Assembly (NCBI GenBank): GCA_015061765.1
Contig: SUVZ01000243.1
Location: 1-6,108 of the forward strand
DNA: 6,108 bases
Source of the DNA: Lentisphaerota bacterium
GTDB taxonomy: Bacteria > Verrucomicrobiota > Kiritimatiellia > RFP12 > UBA1067
Direction of reading: 5' to 3'
Shown here: piece by piece, positions 5,568-6,108 of the stretch
Layout of the letters: each line of letters starts with the position of its first letter
How positions within the stretch are numbered: the stretch's first letter is position 1
Made by a program: the position numbers and the translations under genes
The notes under the pieces: model-generated
Seen by the model: only the letters and a program-made list of their open reading frames with translations
Databases searched by the model: none
Told to the model about the DNA's origin: nothing

Positions 5568-5972
5568 ATGACGATAAGGCTTCCAATACTTATTCTTGCC
5601 GTATTTTTACTGAACGGGTGCAAGATCGCTCGTGATCAGGTCAATATCCATGTTCGGGATATCGACACCTCGTGGATAGAACCGGGCGTCACAACCCGCA
5701 GACAGGTTATTGATCGGATCGGAATGCCGCCCACCGCAAAAGGTCTCGGCGGCGTAACGGCGGACGACTTCCGTTGGACACTGTATGACAAGCGTACCGG
5801 TACGCTGGAGGCAGGATATATAGTGACGCCCACCTTTGAACTCTCCCGTGCTCATTTTGCCGAAGATATACTGGTCAGGTTTGATGAATCCGGCAAGGTG
5901 TCTCTTGTCAGCCGCACCGTGTCGGACGGGGAAAATGTACGCATTACGGAATGGAAGGAGTGCCGCAAGTGA
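5568..5972 (+). CDS. Small predicted lipoprotein, BamE (SmpA/OmlA)-like
   Basis: The 134-residue product has a short signal peptide and a good lipobox, L-N-G-C with C18. The mature part contains W36-I-E-P-G40-V-T-T-R-R-Q-V47-I-D-R-I-G52-M-P, which resembles the helix-turn signature of SmpA/OmlA (BamE) domains (pattern G-x-T-x-x-x-V-x-x-x-x-G-x-P), followed by F-R-W-T-L-Y-D at 68-74 and a strand I-L-V-R-F-D-E-S-G-K-V at 101-111. BamE belongs to the outer-membrane protein assembly complex, but many lipoproteins of unknown role share this fold and it should not be called BamE. It begins three bases after the previous stop, with TGGAGA (5555-5560) seven bases upstream, so translation is probably coupled. 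The next gene starts on its stop codon. Confidence 0.8.
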   Translation: MTIRLPILILAVFLLNGCKIARDQVNIHVRDIDTSWIEPGVTTRRQVIDRIGMPPTAKGLGGVTADDFRWTLYDKRTGTLEAGYIVTPTFELSRAHFAEDILVRFDESGKVSLVSRTVSDGENVRITEWKECRK

Positions 5973-6108
5973 TGCGTGTCACGGTCCTTCTCTTCATGTT
6001 CATTTTTGCTGCTTCCGGATGCATCCACCATCGAACCGGCATGCCTGAGTCGGCGGCATCTCAGAACCGGAACTGGCAGACAGGCGTGACGACGCGGCGC
6101 GATGTTGT
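5972..6108 (+). CDS. Third predicted lipoprotein of the cluster (partial)
   Basis: The gene runs off the right edge; 45 full codons are visible. The ATG overlaps the preceding TGA by one base, and a GTG at 5969 is an equally possible start, eight bases after AAGGAG (5955-5960). The signal peptide is short and ends A-A-S-G-C with C17 as the likely lipidated residue. The mature start contains W35-Q-T-G-V-T-T-R-R-D-V45, sharing G-V-T-T-R-R exactly with the preceding lipoprotein. The two genes use mostly different codons for that motif, which points to an old duplication rather than a recent copy. Function is unknown. Confidence 0.75.
   Translation, partial: MRVTVLLFMFIFAASGCIHHRTGMPESAASQNRNWQTGVTTRRDV

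Noticed and set aside
1..6108. A novel defence, mobile or biosynthetic system
   Set aside because: Every sizeable gene falls in a housekeeping or common membrane family, apart from the small lipoproteins. There are no direct repeats, integrase or transposase motifs, or sharp composition change.

Overview
The window reads as an ordinary chromosomal housekeeping segment from a moderately GC-rich bacterium. The genes are RNase P RNA, isoprenoid synthesis, two ribosomal proteins, the Obg GTPase and a set of small lipoproteins. Lipobox-type signal peptides and small BamE-like lipoproteins suggest an outer membrane, so a Gram-negative (diderm) host. A zinc-ribbon gene directly before rnpB, an Obg with no visible OCT domain, and rpsP next to rplS without rimM and trmD would suit a PVC-type lineage (Verrucomicrobiota, Lentisphaerota or Kiritimatiellota). 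That placement is an inference of low certainty. No phage, transposon, CRISPR or tRNA signal was seen.

Left part (1-2042, plus strand). The last 18 codons of a zinc-ribbon protein are followed within 8 bases by a complete bacterial RNase P RNA (about 65-430) that ends in a T-run. After a 70-base gap with a consensus TATAAT box come a DUF975-type membrane protein and ispE, almost certainly one transcript. IspE keeps its catalytic and GHMP motifs but stops just after the last one, about 30-40 residues shorter than usual. Its stop lies in a 14-base perfect palindrome shared with the stop of the next, convergent gene.

Middle (2047-5061). A ZIP-family metal transporter on the minus strand is divergent from rpsP, and each has a plausible sigma70-type promoter in the 226-base gap. 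Then follow rpsP (S16), rplS (L19) and obg on the plus strand. Structured RNA lies between rplS and obg, and a clear intrinsic terminator follows obg. These three genes serve ribosome structure and assembly; the 16S-maturation and tRNA-methylation genes that often sit between rpsP and rplS are not here.

Right part (5062-6108). Behind its own promoter lies a tightly packed run of at least three small predicted lipoproteins, the last cut by the window edge. The second and third share a W-x-x-G-V-T-T-R-R motif like the start of the SmpA/OmlA (BamE) fold, and the first has a weaker version. They look like an old tandem duplication and are the least characterised part of the window. I see no convincing new defence, mobile or biosynthetic system. 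The points most worth a second look are the lipoprotein cluster, the short IspE, the reduced RNase P RNA and the altered G5 motif of Obg.
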